A stretch of 64,000 nucleotides of DNA from an uncultured Latescibacterota bacterium. Its GTDB lineage: Bacteria; Latescibacterota; UBA2968; UBA8231. Location: NCBI GenBank assembly GCA_951813615.1, contig OX638377.1, positions 62,001-126,000 of the forward strand, read 5' to 3'. The notes below the pieces were generated by a model, which was not told the origin of the DNA, made no database searches, and saw nothing but the letters and a program-made list of their open reading frames with translations. A program made the translations under genes and the position numbers. Numbering within the stretch: the stretch's first letter is position 1; each line of letters begins with the position of its first letter. This document shows, one piece after another, positions 8,938 through 16,839 of the stretch.

Positions 8938-10209
8938 GGACTCGTTGGCTACGATCTGGTCGGGGTCCTGTCGCCTGCGCAACTCATGGAACTTGCCATC
9001 TGTGCCGAGCAACACTTCGCGCGCTTCCGGGAAGGAATGGTAGTTTTTGGCGGCCATGCCAGCGCAATAAGCCCCACTGCCGCCGATAAAAACCGCGTCG
9101 CCGATGCGCGGCTCGGTGAGTAGGCGAGGTACCAGTTCTTCGGGGTCGCTAGATCCTGGTGTGAGGGTATCCCCGCTTTCACAGCAATGACCGGCGATTA
9201 GGTACTCGTCTTGGCCGCGCTCCTCTGGTGTGGCCGGAACCACGACGGTGGGGTGTTGCGCTCCGTACATACTGGGACGCAGCACTTCGGTCATCCCGCT
9301 ATCGACCTTGATGAAGGAATAGCCCTCTTGGCCAGTATCTACTACGTCGATGACGCTACAAACGATGGCACCGGCGTTGCCTACCAAGAAGGAGCCAGGT
9401 TCGATTTCGAGATGCAGTTCGCGGCCGTGCTCGCGGGCAAAGCGGATGAATTCGTCGGCGACAGGTTGGCCGGCCTCGCACAAGTCAGTCGATACTTCGT
9501 CGGCCATGCGCCCAATTTTGAAACCGCCGCCTAGGTTCACGCACTGAACCTCGGGCAGCTTGGCCGCCACGTCCAGCGTCAGTCGGGCGCAGTTCTGCCA
9601 GACTTCTGGGTTGCTGCCCGAGCCGATATGGCTGTGCAACCCAGTGATTTGCAGGTTGTATTTGGCGGCTGTAGCCAGCATTTGGTCGAGATGTTCGTGC
9701 CAGATGCCGAAGCTCGCCGCCGTGCCGCCCGTATTGGTGCGGTTATTGTGTCCCGAGCCGAGTCCTGGGTTGACGCGCACGGAGACTTCACGGCCCGGAA
9801 AGAGCCGGCCATAGGTTTCGAGTTGATGTAGGGAACAAGCGTTGAAGAGGACGCCTTGGCGCACTAGGTCTGCTAAATCTGAATCGTCGGGTAGTTGCTG
9901 AGCCGTGAGCTGAATCTGGTCCGCGGGGACGCCAGCACCATTGAGGTCCATAGCTCGCATAGCTCGCTCTATTTCAAAGCCACTGCTAGCGTCAATGTGC
10001 AGGCCGGCGCGGTTGAGAATGCGAATCACGCCGGCTGACGGACAGGCTTTCATAGCGTAGCGAACCGTCAGGCCGTATGCATTGGGAAAGGCCAGCGCCT
10101 TTTGGGCTTGGGATTCCAACGCCTTTTGATCATAGACAAAGGTGGGCGTTCCAAATTCACGCTGGACAGCGCGAACTTGGTCTTCAGATAGGATAGAAAG
10201 CCGCTCCAT
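8800..10209 (-). CDS. lysA: Diaminopimelate decarboxylase-type PLP enzyme
   Basis: A fold-type III PLP decarboxylase of 469 residues, probably converting meso-diaminopimelate to lysine. Visible features are the PLP lysine in 'RYAMKACP' (K54), the phosphate/PLP motif 'HSHIGSGSNPE', the glycine loop 'NLGGGFKIG', 'EPGSFLVG', the substrate/dimer motif 'CCESGDTL' and 'GGSGAYCAGMAAKNY'. Homology appears to end near 'ELRRRQDPDQIVANE', as in normal LysA; the last ~44 residues are an Arg/Gln-rich tail read antisense through the end of the convergent permease gene. The start is a plain ATG with AGGGG upstream. Other decarboxylases of this fold (ornithine/arginine or carboxynorspermidine type) are less likely because CESGD is typical of LysA. 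Confidence 0.82.
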   Translation of the reverse strand: MERLSILSEDQVRAVQREFGTPTFVYDQKALESQAQKALAFPNAYGLTVRYAMKACPSAGVIRILNRAGLHIDASSGFEIERAMRAMDLNGAGVPADQIQLTAQQLPDDSDLADLVRQGVLFNACSLHQLETYGRLFPGREVSVRVNPGLGSGHNNRTNTGGTAASFGIWHEHLDQMLATAAKYNLQITGLHSHIGSGSNPEVWQNCARLTLDVAAKLPEVQCVNLGGGFKIGRMADEVSTDLCEAGQPVADEFIRFAREHGRELHLEIEPGSFLVGNAGAIVCSVIDVVDTGQEGYSFIKVDSGMTEVLRPSMYGAQHPTVVVPATPEERGQDEYLIAGHCCESGDTLTPGSSDPEELVPRLLTEPRIGDAVFIGGSGAYCAGMAAKNYHSFPEAREVLLGTDGKFHELRRRQDPDQIVANESLPAQLRVQRIAQPVAQQVVQGHGRKNGQARHDHQPPSRRVAARPS

Positions 10210-10281
10210 TAAATGACCCCTAACTGGATAACTGAGGTTATGCAGTAGTTCTCCATTTTGTGGCTTATCAAAGCCTGTTGA

Positions 10282-10295
10282 CCCAACATGTTGGG
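10282..10295. promoter_or_regulatory. 14-bp perfect palindrome (operator-like)
   Basis: CCCAACATGTTGGG is its own reverse complement. It lies 73 bases upstream of lysA in the AT-rich gap between lysA and the divergent carbamoyltransferase gene, a position and symmetry expected of a dimeric repressor site. No regulator gene is adjacent, so the binding protein is unknown. A weaker repeat, TATTGA...TCAATA, follows at 10351-10368. Confidence 0.45.
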
Positions 10296-10371
10296 GTAAA
10301 ATTGAGGATTTTCTGGAAAACTACGCAAACTGCGGAACTTCAGTGGATAATATTGATATTTCTCAATAAAC

Positions 10372-10424
10372 ATATAGCTTATAAGTTAGTGACTTATTAA
10401 GAAGTACTAACTTATAAGCTATAT
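10372..10424. repeat. Long inverted repeat in divergent intergenic region
   Basis: A perfect 19-base inverted repeat: ATATAGCTTATAAGTTAGT at 10372-10390 and its exact reverse complement at 10406-10424. Inside it, after one bulged base, ACTT/AAGT extends the stem by four pairs around a 6-base loop. The arms are AT-rich and contain TATA-like hexamers facing both ways. It ends 31 bases before the carbamoyltransferase ATG and is not followed by a clear T-run after the second arm, so an operator or regulatory hairpin is more likely than a simple terminator. Confidence 0.75.
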
Positions 10425-10455
10425 TTTATTTTGTCAAGATTTTACCAAGCTCCTT

Positions 10456-12279
10456 ATGGCCACTTACATCCTCGGCATTTCCGCGTTCTACCACGATAGC
10501 GCGGCCTGTTTGGTGCGCGATGGAGAAATCGTCGCCGCGGCGCAGGAGGAGCGATTCACGCGCGTTAAACACGATCCAGATTTTCCCGCTCATGCCGTCG
10601 AATACTGTCTGCGGGAGGGCGGTATTGAGGCCAAAGACCTGCACTGCGTGGGGTTTTACGACAAACCCCTGCTGACCTTTGAACGCCTGCTAGAGACCCA
10701 TCTCGGCACCGCACCGCTGGGCCTCCGGCTCTACTGGAAGAGCATGCGGGTATGGCTGGAAAAGAAGCTGTGGATCCCGCAGTTAATCCAAGAGCAGCTA
10801 GACTGCGATGTACCGGTGCTGTTCAGCGATCACCACGAGTCGCACGCCGCGTCGGCCTTCTATCCGTCGCCGTATCGCGAAGCGGCAATCGCGACCTTAG
10901 ACGGAGTCGGCGAGTGGACCACCACCAGCTATGGCTACGGCCGAGATGCCGAGATTCACACGTTGGCCGACATCAAGTTCCCCCACTCGCTGGGATTGTT
11001 CTATTCGGCGTTTACCTATTTTACGGGCTTCAAGGTCAACTCCGGCGAGTACAAGCTGATGGGGCTGGCCCCATATGGCGAGCCAAAGTACGCCGATCTG
11101 ATGCTCAACGAGATCATCGACCTGAAAGACGACGGCTCCTTCAAGCTCAACACTCGATATTTCAACTACCTATCCGGCCTGACGATGACCAGCCGGGCCA
11201 TGGATAAGCTCTTTGGGGGAGCGCCTCGGCGACCAGAGACGCCGCTGACTCAGCGCGAGATGGATATTGCGCGCTCCTGTCAGGTCGTCACTGAGGAAGT
11301 CATGTTGCGCATTGCCCGCACGGTGCATCGAGAAACCAAGCTCAAAAACTTGTGCATGGCCGGTGGCGTGGCACTCAATTGCGTCGGCAACGGCCGCATC
11401 TTGCGCGAAGGTCCCTTTGAAAACATCTGGATCCAGCCGGCTGCGGGCGATGCCGGCGGGGCCTTGGGCGTTGCGCTGGCGCTGTGGTATAACCACTTGG
11501 GCCACGAGCGGGTGGCAGACGGCGAAAACGACGCGATGCGGGGGGCGCTGTTAGGGCCTGAGTACGGGGACGAAGAAATCTACCAGTGCATTGAGCAGCA
11601 GGCGGGAGTGGCGCACAAACTCGCCGAGGACGAACTACCAGTGCGCGTGGCCGAGTTGTTGGCCGCGGGCAAGGTCGTCGGCTTTTTTCAGGGGCGGATG
11701 GAATTTGGGCCGCGTGCGCTCGGTGCCCGCTCGATTCTCGGCGACCCGCGCTCGACCCAGCTGCAGTCGGTGATGAACCTCAAGATCAAGTTCCGCGAGA
11801 GCTTCCGCCCCTTTGCCCCGACAATCCTGCGCGAATGCGTCCACGAGTTCTTTGAACTGGATGCCGATTCGCCCTACATGCTGCAAGTGGCCCCAGTTAA
11901 AGCGGAGCGGCAGATCCCCATGAGCGAGGACCAGCAGCGGCTGTTCGGCATCGACAAGCTAAACGTGCCACGCTCGGATATGCCGGCCGTCACGCACGTC
12001 GATTACTCGGCGCGGGTGCAGACGCTGCGCCGGCAAGATCACCCGTGCTATTACGACGTGATTCGCGCCTTCCAGAGCCTGACCGGCTATCCAGTGGTGG
12101 TCAACACGTCCTTCAACGTGCGCGGCGAACCCATCGTCCAAAGCCCGGAAGACGCCTATCGCTGCTTCATGCGGACCGAGATGGATTTTTTGGTCCTAGG
12201 CTCTTATATCCTGGACAAGAAAGACCAGCCGCAGTGGCAGGAAGAGCTAGATTGGCAAGAGGAGTTTGAGCTTGACTGA
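10456..12279 (+). CDS. Carbamoyltransferase, NodU/CmcH/TobZ family
   Basis: A 607-residue cytosolic enzyme expected to make carbamoyl-adenylate and transfer the carbamoyl group to a hydroxyl of a sugar or metabolite. The N-terminal ASKHA/TsaD-like half shows 'ILGISAFYHDSAACLVRDG', the metal/ATP histidines in 'SDHHESHAASAFYPSP', and 'ATLDGVGEWTT'. The C-terminal half has the family motifs 'FGPRALGARSILGDPR' and 'NTSFNVRGEPIVQSPEDA'. It is full length for the family. The next gene overlaps its stop codon and encodes an SxtJ-like membrane protein, a pairing also seen in saxitoxin-type and polysaccharide loci. No other biosynthetic gene is nearby, so the acceptor is unknown. There is no clear purine-rich ribosome site before the ATG. 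Confidence 0.88.
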   Translation: MATYILGISAFYHDSAACLVRDGEIVAAAQEERFTRVKHDPDFPAHAVEYCLREGGIEAKDLHCVGFYDKPLLTFERLLETHLGTAPLGLRLYWKSMRVWLEKKLWIPQLIQEQLDCDVPVLFSDHHESHAASAFYPSPYREAAIATLDGVGEWTTTSYGYGRDAEIHTLADIKFPHSLGLFYSAFTYFTGFKVNSGEYKLMGLAPYGEPKYADLMLNEIIDLKDDGSFKLNTRYFNYLSGLTMTSRAMDKLFGGAPRRPETPLTQREMDIARSCQVVTEEVMLRIARTVHRETKLKNLCMAGGVALNCVGNGRILREGPFENIWIQPAAGDAGGALGVALALWYNHLGHERVADGENDAMRGALLGPEYGDEEIYQCIEQQAGVAHKLAEDELPVRVAELLAAGKVVGFFQGRMEFGPRALGARSILGDPRSTQLQSVMNLKIKFRESFRPFAPTILRECVHEFFELDADSPYMLQVAPVKAERQIPMSEDQQRLFGIDKLNVPRSDMPAVTHVDYSARVQTLRRQDHPCYYDVIRAFQSLTGYPVVVNTSFNVRGEPIVQSPEDAYRCFMRTEMDFLVLGSYILDKKDQPQWQEELDWQEEFELD

Positions 12280-12697
12280 GGTCAAGAGCTACTGGGGGGT
12301 TGCGGTGCCCACACGCGGCGATTTGCGCCGCTTCGGACTCGTGCTGGCGGCGTTGTTGGCCTTGCTAGGCGGCTATCTGTGGTACGTGGAAGCGGTCGGC
12401 ATCGCCCAGCTTGTACACGTGGCCTCGCTGGTGTTGCTTGGGACCGGCTTGGCGCTGCCTGTGGCGCTGAAGCCGATCTACTTTCCCTATATGTGGCTGG
12501 CGAGAATCGTGGCCTTCGTCAATATCCACCTGCTCTTAGGGCTGGTTTTCTACACGCTTTTTACGCTGATCGGACTTGGCATGCGCCTTTTAGGACGCGA
12601 TCCGCTCGACCGCAAAATCGCGCCCGACGAGGAAAGTTACTGGCAGCGTCGAGCCTCTTCTCTGTTCCCCCGCGACCATTATCGCAAGCGCTTTTGA
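12272..12697 (+). CDS. SxtJ-like small integral membrane protein
   Basis: A 141-residue membrane protein with three or four hydrophobic segments (for example 'GLVLAALLALLGGYLWY', 'VASLVLLGTGLALPVAL' and 'FVNIHLLLGLVFYTLFTLIG'), resembling the SxtJ family encoded beside carbamoyltransferases. The start is an inferred TTG at 12272, because the AAGAGGAG at 12257-12264 is seven bases upstream; another TTG at 12266 is too close. It overlaps the last codons of the carbamoyltransferase, so translation is probably coupled. The molecular role is unknown. The C-terminus ends in a basic tail 'RDHYRKRF'. Confidence 0.7.
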   Translation: MTEVKSYWGVAVPTRGDLRRFGLVLAALLALLGGYLWYVEAVGIAQLVHVASLVLLGTGLALPVALKPIYFPYMWLARIVAFVNIHLLLGLVFYTLFTLIGLGMRLLGRDPLDRKIAPDEESYWQRRASSLFPRDHYRKRF

Positions 12698-12711
12698 AGC
12701 GCCGCTAAGCC

Positions 12712-12740
12712 TTGCTCTTGTTTTGGCCAGCCGTTATATT
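12712..12740 (+). promoter_or_regulatory. Putative sigma-70-type promoter for tadA and downstream RNAs
   Basis: TTGCTC at 12712-12717 and TATATT at 12735-12740 are separated by exactly 17 bases. The expected transcription start is about 30 bases before the tadA ATG. It is the only reasonable promoter between sxtJ-like and tadA. Confidence 0.45.
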
Positions 12741-12776
12741 TACACCGCTTGGGAGGCCCCTTAAAAACGGCCTCAA

Positions 12777-13262
12777 ATGAATTCTACGGAAGAACTTAGC
12801 TCATTCGCCGAAGACGGTCGTTGGATGCGCGAAGCCCTGTGTGAGGCCGAGCGCGCCGGCCGTCGCGGCGAGGTCCCCGTCGGGGCTGTCGTCGTTGGAG
12901 CCGGGCGAGTCTTGGGACGGGCCGGCAACGCCATTGAAGCGACACAGGATCCCACGGCCCACGCGGAGATGCTGGCCTTGCGCCAAGCCGCGGCAGCACT
13001 GGGGACGCGGCGTTTGTTGGCAACGACGCTCTACGTCACTTTGGAACCTTGCGCCATGTGCGCTGGGGCCGCGGTTTTGGCCCGAGTGCCACGGCTGGTC
13101 TTCGGGGCCGCCGATCCCAAAACCGGTGCTTGCGGTTCGTTGCGCAATGTTGTGGAGGATCCTCGGCTCAATCATCGTTGTCAGGTCCGCGGCGGAGTGC
13201 TAGAGCAAGAATGTGCCGAGCTGCTCAAGGGTTTTTTCATGGCCCTGCGAGCGGCCAAGTAG
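12777..13262 (+). CDS. tadA: tRNA-specific adenosine deaminase
   Basis: A 161-residue zinc deaminase that converts the wobble adenosine of tRNA-Arg(ACG) to inosine. The catalytic motif 'TAHAEML' supplies the zinc-binding His and the proton-shuttling Glu, and 'LEPCAMCAGA' supplies the two zinc Cys. 'EVPVGAVVVG' at the N-terminal side of the fold is typical of TadA. Length agrees with the family. The ribosome site is weak, so the internal ATG at about residue 16 (MREAL...) cannot be excluded. Its stop codon lies five bases before tRNA-Ser, so the tRNAs may be processed from a common transcript. Confidence 0.9.
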   Translation: MNSTEELSSFAEDGRWMREALCEAERAGRRGEVPVGAVVVGAGRVLGRAGNAIEATQDPTAHAEMLALRQAAAALGTRRLLATTLYVTLEPCAMCAGAAVLARVPRLVFGAADPKTGACGSLRNVVEDPRLNHRCQVRGGVLEQECAELLKGFFMALRAAK

Positions 13263-13267
13263 ATTGG

Positions 13268-13357
<90 letters not shown>

Positions 13358-13378
13358 TTTAAGGCAAAATGCTTTTGC

Positions 13379-13469
13379 GGAGAGATGACCGAGTGGTCGA
13401 AGGTGCACGACTGGAAATCGTGTGTAGGGTAACCCCCTACCGTGGGTTCGAATCCCACTCTCTCCGCCA
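13379..13469 (+). tRNA. tRNA-Ser (anticodon GGA)
   Basis: A 91-nt class II tRNA. Acceptor GGAGAGA pairs with TCTCTCC, then G and encoded CCA. The anticodon loop CTGGAAA between CACGA and TCGTG gives GGA, reading UCC/UCU. The variable arm is TAGGGTAACCCCCTA-like. It is a close paralogue of the preceding tRNA-Ser. Confidence 0.95.
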
Positions 13470-13483
13470 TAATTGATCCGGAT

Positions 13484-13559
13484 GGGGCAGTAGCTCAGCT
13501 GGGAGAGCGCCAGGTTCGCAATCTGGAGGTCGTGGGTTCGATCCCCATCTGCTCCACCA
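13484..13559 (+). tRNA. tRNA-Ala (anticodon CGC)
   Basis: A canonical 76-nt tRNA with encoded CCA. Acceptor GGGGCAG pairs with CTGCTCC and contains the G3-U70 wobble pair, the alanine identity element. The anticodon loop TTCGCAA gives CGC, reading GCG. Confidence 0.95.
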
Positions 13560-13596
13560 TATTTTCCGGATACCCGCTGGTGAAATGCAGAATTTT

Positions 13597-13838
13597 AGGT
13601 CGTGCTAGATGGGGAGATAGCGGTGCCCTGTACCCGCAATCCGCTATAGCGGGATTGAATTCCCATCCAGAGGTCTTCGCACCTCTTGTTCGACCAGAGC
13701 AAAGTGGCGCTGAAAATCGGATTCTGCGCAATCAAGAGCTTCCGAACCCCGTCAGGACCGGAAGGTAGCAGCGGTAAGAATGTCTCTTGATGTGCCGCAG
13801 AGCAATCCGGTTGGAGCCAACTAGCACTGGGTAGACCT
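13597..13838 (+). ncRNA. ffs: Signal recognition particle RNA, bacterial large type
   Basis: This is the RNA core of SRP, which binds Ffh and targets membrane proteins. The SRP54-binding domain IV signature GTCAGGACCGGAAGGTAGCA, with the GGAA tetraloop, is at 13751-13770. The ends pair: AGGTC-GTGCTAG at 13597-13608 with CTAGCAC at 13821-13827 and GACCT at 13834-13838. The 5' part (GATAGCGGTGCCCTGTACCC ... GGGATTG) matches the Alu-like domain of the Bacillus/Thermus-type large SRP RNA, not the short 4.5S form. Exact ends are estimated from pairing. It is followed by dnaX in the same direction. Confidence 0.9.
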
Positions 13839-13918
13839 GGGGGCGGGGTCGAAGATGGGTGCACGGCCTTCTAATTTTTCGTTTATTCCCATCCGCTTGG
13901 CAATGTCGAGCAACGCAA

Positions 13919-15601
13919 ATGGCCTATCAGGTAACAGCGCGCAAGTGGCGTCCTCGCCAATTCGACGAAGTCGTTGGGCAGGAGCATATCACTGCTACCC
14001 TAAAGAATGCCGTCCATTCCGGGCGCATCGCGCAGTGCTACCTGTTTTGCGGCCCGCGTGGCGTGGGCAAGACCACGACCGCGCGGATTCTCGCCAAGGT
14101 CCTCAACTGCGCCGACCCCCGCGACGGCAATCCCTGCGAAGCGTGCGATTCCTGCCAGAGCATTGCTACCTCTACCAGCATGAACGTGCTGGAGATCGAC
14201 GGGGCCTCCAACAACAGCGTCGATGACATCCGCGAGTTGCGCGAGGTCGTGCGCTATGCCGCGACCGAAGGCGTCTATAAGATCTACATCATCGACGAAG
14301 TCCACATGCTCTCGACTTCGGCGTTCAATGCGTTGTTGAAAACGCTGGAGGAGCCGCCGGAGCACGTGGTTTTCATCTTCGCCACCACGGAGGTGCAATC
14401 GATTCCCGACACCATTCTCTCTCGCTGTCAGCGCTTCAATTTTCGCCGCATCTCAAGCGGGCAGATCGCCGCTCATCTCGGCATCATTGCCCAAGCCGAG
14501 GGCATCGCGGTCGAGGAGGAAGCGCTCCACCTGCTGGCTAGCCGCGCGGACGGTGCCTTGCGCGACGCCGAGAGTCTGCTCGATCAAGTGGTCTCATTGG
14601 GCGCGGAGGTGTCGCAGCAAGCTGTGGTGCAGGTGTTGGGCCTCGTCGACCGAGGGCTCTACTTTGAATTGCTCGACGCCATGCGCGAAGCAGCGCCCGC
14701 CCGGGTGCTGGAGATTGTCGCCCAAGCGGTTGACGAAGGGGTCGATATTGAGGAATTCGTCTATGGCCTCGTCGAGCTTTTGCGCCACCTGCTCTTCGCC
14801 AAGATACAGGGCGGGACCGACGAGTTGGATATGGCTGAGGACGCCCGCCGCCGCTGTGGCGAGCTTGCCGCCGCTATGGAGGTCGAGGACCTGCTGCGGA
14901 TGATGCAGTCGCTGTTGGATTTAGAAGCGGATATAAAGCGCTCGGTACAGCCGCGCTTTCGCGTGGAAATCGCCTTGGTGCACTTGGCGCTGATGGGCCG
15001 GTCTGTCGATGTGGGCGAACTGCTGCGCCGCTTGCAGTCGCTCGAAGGTGCCGCGCCGCGTCCGCCGCGCCCGGCTGCGCCTCCGCCTCCGAGCAGTGGT
15101 CGGAGCGAACAGGCCCCGCCTCCGCTACCAAGCGGTCGCGGTGAACAAGTCGCATCCCCGGCTCCAAGCGATCTCAACGAACAGGCCGCACCTCCGCCCC
15201 CGACTCAGCAGCAAGTCGCTGTTCCTGCTGAGTCAAACGATGCCGCTAGTGCTGCCGCACCGAGCTTTGATCAGGTGCGCACTACTTGGGCCGAGCTAGT
15301 CAATGCCGTGCGCGCCGCCAAGCCGCCGCTAGGCAATTTTCTTAAAGGAGCGATCTTAGACGGCTTGGAGGGCCATGTGCTCAAGCTGAGCTTTGGTGCC
15401 TCCGATCGCTTTGCCATGACCCAAGTGATCAAAAATCGAGAAAGCGTAGAAGAGATAGCCGAGGCAAAATACGGGTGGCGGCTGCGCTTGGAGGCCGTTG
15501 CAAAAAAAGAAGATCAGCCGGCTCCGCAGGCGGCGAGCCAGCCCGAGTCCGATCCCACTCTCCGTTCGGTGCTCGACACTTTTGACGGCGAGTTAGTCTG
15601 A
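13919..15601 (+). CDS. dnaX: DNA polymerase III subunit tau/gamma
   Basis: Clamp-loader ATPase subunit, 560 residues. The start at 13919 (MAYQVTARKWRP) is the conserved DnaX N-terminus; upstream in-frame codons are not homologous. Walker A 'GPRGVGKT' is at 45-52, the zinc cluster is 'CADPRDGNPCEACDSC' at about 64-79, Walker B is 'IIDEVHML', and sensor 1/arginine-finger region is 'LSRCQRF'. Residues ~377-441 are a Pro/Ser-rich linker made of loose repeats around 'PPPxxSGRxEQ'. The C-terminal region (tau-like domain) follows. An A7 run near codon 528 is not in the usual gamma-frameshift position. recR starts five bases after the stop; the ybaB gene often found between them is absent. Confidence 0.93.
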   Translation: MAYQVTARKWRPRQFDEVVGQEHITATLKNAVHSGRIAQCYLFCGPRGVGKTTTARILAKVLNCADPRDGNPCEACDSCQSIATSTSMNVLEIDGASNNSVDDIRELREVVRYAATEGVYKIYIIDEVHMLSTSAFNALLKTLEEPPEHVVFIFATTEVQSIPDTILSRCQRFNFRRISSGQIAAHLGIIAQAEGIAVEEEALHLLASRADGALRDAESLLDQVVSLGAEVSQQAVVQVLGLVDRGLYFELLDAMREAAPARVLEIVAQAVDEGVDIEEFVYGLVELLRHLLFAKIQGGTDELDMAEDARRRCGELAAAMEVEDLLRMMQSLLDLEADIKRSVQPRFRVEIALVHLALMGRSVDVGELLRRLQSLEGAAPRPPRPAAPPPPSSGRSEQAPPPLPSGRGEQVASPAPSDLNEQAAPPPPTQQQVAVPAESNDAASAAAPSFDQVRTTWAELVNAVRAAKPPLGNFLKGAILDGLEGHVLKLSFGASDRFAMTQVIKNRESVEEIAEAKYGWRLRLEAVAKKEDQPAPQAASQPESDPTLRSVLDTFDGELV

Positions 15602-15606
15602 GAATT

Positions 15607-16203
15607 ATGGAACCTCTAGCCCTCGAAGACTTGATCGTCGCATTTGCCAAGCTGCCCGGCATCGGTCGCAAGACAGCGCAGCGCTTGGCCCTCTATGTGG
15701 TCAAGAGGCCACGCGAGGAAGCCGAATTGCTCGCCAAGGCACTCATTGCCGCCAAAGACCAGATCGAACACTGCGCCACCTGCTACAATTTTACCCAAAA
15801 GGGCGAGCCCCTATGCGAAGTCTGCCGAGACATCCGGCGCGACCAGCAGTTCCTCTGCGTGGTGGCCGAAGCCAGCGACGTGCTGGCCTTTGAGATGAGT
15901 CAGTTTTACTCCGGGGCGTATCACGTGCTCGGCGGGGTGCTCTCCCCGCAGGACGGAGTGCTGCCCGAGGATTTGCACATCGACTCCTTGGTTGAGCGCG
16001 TGCGCCAGCAGGGCGTGCAGGAGGTCATGCTCGCGCTCAATGCCAACGCCGAGGGCGATGCCACCGCTCACTTTATCGCTCAGCAACTCACGCCGCTGAC
16101 CAAGGTGTCGAGGCTGGCGCGCGGCCTGCCGGTGGGTGCGGATTTGGACTTGGCCGACAGCGTTACGCTCTCGCTGGCCTTTGCCGGCCGGTCTTCGCTA
16201 TGA
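15607..16203 (+). CDS. recR: Recombination mediator protein RecR
   Basis: A 198-residue protein of the RecFOR pathway that loads RecA onto SSB-coated gaps. It has the N-terminal helix-hairpin-helix 'LPGIGRKTAQRLALYV', the four-cysteine zinc finger 'CATCYNFTQKGEPLCEVC', and the Toprim domain beginning 'FLCVVAEASDVLAFE', with the C-terminal 'TRLARG'-like motif seen here as 'VSRLARGLPVGADLD'. Length is exactly typical. It is tightly linked to dnaX, the usual bacterial arrangement, and pgsA starts seven bases later. Confidence 0.95.
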   Translation: MEPLALEDLIVAFAKLPGIGRKTAQRLALYVVKRPREEAELLAKALIAAKDQIEHCATCYNFTQKGEPLCEVCRDIRRDQQFLCVVAEASDVLAFEMSQFYSGAYHVLGGVLSPQDGVLPEDLHIDSLVERVRQQGVQEVMLALNANAEGDATAHFIAQQLTPLTKVSRLARGLPVGADLDLADSVTLSLAFAGRSSL

Positions 16204-16210
16204 GGTCGTC

Positions 16211-16813
16211 ATGAATAGGCGCGATATTTTTAACCTGCCCAATGGACTGACCGCGCTCAGGATCGGTTTGACGCCGCTGTTTTTGCTGCTGCTGTTCGCC
16301 GATACTTGGTATTTGAAAAGCCTTGCCTTCGTCGTCTTCAGCGCGGCCTCGCTGACCGATTTCTACGATGGCAAACTAGCGCGCGCCGGCAACCAAGTGA
16401 CGCCGCTGGGACGCTTCTTGGACCCGTTGGCCGACAAGATTTTGGTAACGTCGGCACTCATTGCCCTAGCGTTGAGCAGAATGGTCAATTTTTGGTTGGT
16501 GTTGCCCATCGTCGGGCGCGACATCCTGATTACGGGCATGCGTCTCTACGGGATATACCGGGGCCGCCCGATGGTCACTTCGCGCTTGGCCAAGTGGAAG
16601 ACCGCGGTCCAGCTTTTTACGGTTATCTTTATTCTCTTCGTCATTGGCCTTGAGGAGGCGATGGGGCGCTTTGCCGCAGGTCATCTCTTCTTTCTCGACG
16701 ACCAGCTAATCCAGCTTTTGGCCAATGCCCTGTTGGCAGGGGTGCTGTTGCTGACGCTGCTGTCGGGTTTTCACTACCTGTTCCGCGCGACCTCTTCCTA
16801 CAAGGAACCCTGA
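16211..16813 (+). CDS. pgsA: CDP-diacylglycerol-glycerol-3-phosphate 3-phosphatidyltransferase
   Basis: A 200-residue membrane enzyme making phosphatidylglycerol-phosphate from CDP-diacylglycerol. The CDP-alcohol phosphotransferase signature DG-x2-AR-x8-G-x3-D-x3-D is intact (FYDGKLARAG ... GRFLDPLADK). The N-terminus 'FNLPNGLTALRIGLTPLFL' is the standard PgsA beginning, and four to six hydrophobic helices follow. The start at 16211 is the first Met that gives this N-terminus. It directly precedes a PgpA-like phosphatase gene, so the two steps to phosphatidylglycerol are encoded together. Confidence 0.92.
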   Translation: MNRRDIFNLPNGLTALRIGLTPLFLLLLFADTWYLKSLAFVVFSAASLTDFYDGKLARAGNQVTPLGRFLDPLADKILVTSALIALALSRMVNFWLVLPIVGRDILITGMRLYGIYRGRPMVTSRLAKWKTAVQLFTVIFILFVIGLEEAMGRFAAGHLFFLDDQLIQLLANALLAGVLLLTLLSGFHYLFRATSSYKEP

Positions 16814-16839
16814 GCGCGGCGTAGAGGAACGCGTTTCTT

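Noticed and set aside
15050..15240. Repeats in the dnaX linker as a CRISPR-like or mobile repeat
   Set aside because: They are degenerate Pro/Ser/Gln coding repeats in frame, typical of a flexible DnaX linker, without spacers of constant size.
15502..15508. A7 slippery run in dnaX as a programmed tau/gamma frameshift
   Set aside because: It lies near codon 528, far beyond the usual gamma end after the clamp-loader domain, and reading on in the -1 frame gives no prompt stop codon.
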